Shown here in pieces: positions 23,634 through 24,087 of a stretch of 24,087 bases of DNA (positions are counted from its first letter, which is position 1; every line of letters begins with the position of its first letter). Where the stretch lies: the NCBI GenBank assembly GCA_964543575.1, contig CAZIYV010000040.1, positions 1-24,087 of the forward strand. Direction: 5' to 3'. This DNA comes from Pelotomaculum_B sp964543575 (lineage in GTDB: Bacteria > Bacillota > Desulfotomaculia > Desulfotomaculales > Pelotomaculaceae). The position numbers and the translations under genes are program-made. The notes under the pieces were generated by a model. That model was not told the DNA's origin. It searched no databases and saw only the letters and a list, made by a program, of their open reading frames with translations.

Positions 23634-23924
23634 GTGGTGATTGATTTAAAAAAAGAAGTCTTAGAGGCAGTATTAAACGGGGATATGGATAAGCTATACT
23701 GGCTGTCAAATGAAAACCAGCCACGCTTTTGGAGTAAGTTATCTATCCGTCAGATTGGGAAAAGGGCAATAGACAAATTATTAATTATGTCTAAGCAATA
23801 TGTACCCATAGTGGAGGGACGGGCATTCGAGCTTATGTTATACAAACATGTTGTTAAGGAGTTAGAAATAGAAAGCACTGAAAAACGCGAATTATCTTCC
23901 GCTGACAATAATTCATCATCTTAA
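23634..23924 (+). CDS. Small unrecognised protein
   Basis: 96 residues, not recognised. GTG 23634 (or the next codon, GTG 23637) follows AAGGAGGTG at 9-12 nt, a strong ribosome site. The sequence is mostly helical and charged, with conserved-looking NGDMDKLYWLSNENQP near the start and LSIRQIGKRAIDKLL in the middle. It ends in a Ser/Asn-rich, probably disordered tail. There is no signal peptide or membrane helix. Promoter, palindrome and ribosome site together make expression likely and regulated. Confidence 0.75.
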   Translation: MVIDLKKEVLEAVLNGDMDKLYWLSNENQPRFWSKLSIRQIGKRAIDKLLIMSKQYVPIVEGRAFELMLYKHVVKELEIESTEKRELSSADNNSSS

Positions 23925-24013
23925 ATTATAATTTATAGTATTTTAATAGTTCAGGCATGCAGGAATGAATATTAATTTTTACTGGAGATAGACAGTACCG
24001 TTTATATCCAAGT

Positions 24014-24087
24014 ATGAAGGGGCTATTAGCCTTTTGTAAGCGGTCAAGACTTTTGGGTAAAAAAAGGCCAATAATTTTGGATGCATT
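24014..24087 (+). CDS. Possible partial frame running off the window
   Basis: ATG 24014 opens 24 codons (KGLLAFCKRSRLLGKKRPII...) with no stop before the end. No ribosome site is visible at the right distance, so this may not be a real start; the sequence beyond the window is needed. Confidence 0.2.
   Translation, partial: MKGLLAFCKRSRLLGKKRPIILDA

Overview
The window looks like chromosome from a spore-forming, anaerobic Gram-positive bacterium, most likely a Peptococcaceae-type clostridium (Desulfotomaculum/Pelotomaculum-like). This rests on moderately low G+C, strong GGAGG-type ribosome sites, very frequent TTG and GTG starts, a class II (GlpX) fructose bisphosphatase, a copper-amine-oxidase-type 'stalk' domain on a carboxypeptidase, a DUF3231 protein, and family resemblances throughout. 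No rRNA, tRNA, CRISPR array, transposase or phage gene was seen.

Region 1 (about 1-8100) is dense housekeeping and transport. A NodI/NodJ-like ABC-2 exporter with a small trailing helical protein runs convergently into an MFS exporter. Then come glpX with its terminator, a FetA/FetB-type (YbbL/YbbM) ABC pair, an unrecognised 262-residue acidic protein, a universal stress protein, and a 93-residue conserved-looking protein on the other strand. The last two share a bidirectional hairpin terminator.

Region 2 (about 8100-16800) holds a small GNAT acetyltransferase, a bifunctional class A penicillin-binding protein, topoisomerase III, a cold-shock protein with clear promoter and terminator, a stalk-domain plus VanY-type D,D-carboxypeptidase, a TtcA-family PP-loop protein, and an orphan PreA-type dihydropyrimidine dehydrogenase with two 4Fe-4S motifs. 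Cell-wall synthesis and trimming genes recur here, but not as one operon.

Region 3 (about 16800-24087) is looser and more accessory. It has long AT-rich spacers, a complete unannotated unit for a 44-residue secreted peptide (promoter, ribosome site, signal peptide, terminator), an O-methyltransferase, a SEC-C plus cysteine-cluster protein, an orphan CpsB/YwqE tyrosine phosphatase, a duplicated DUF3231 protein, an amidohydrolase and a small unknown protein. Two copies of an approximately 75-bp repeat with an 11-bp hairpin lie in the same orientation just upstream of the candidate promoters of the secreted-peptide gene and of the DUF3231 gene.

The best candidates for something undescribed are that peptide unit and the paired hairpin repeats. 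Next are an orphan promoter/terminator pair at 16915-17101 that could be a small RNA, and two short leader reading frames (before the acetyltransferase and before the carboxypeptidase). All functions are read from motifs by eye; no database search was possible.
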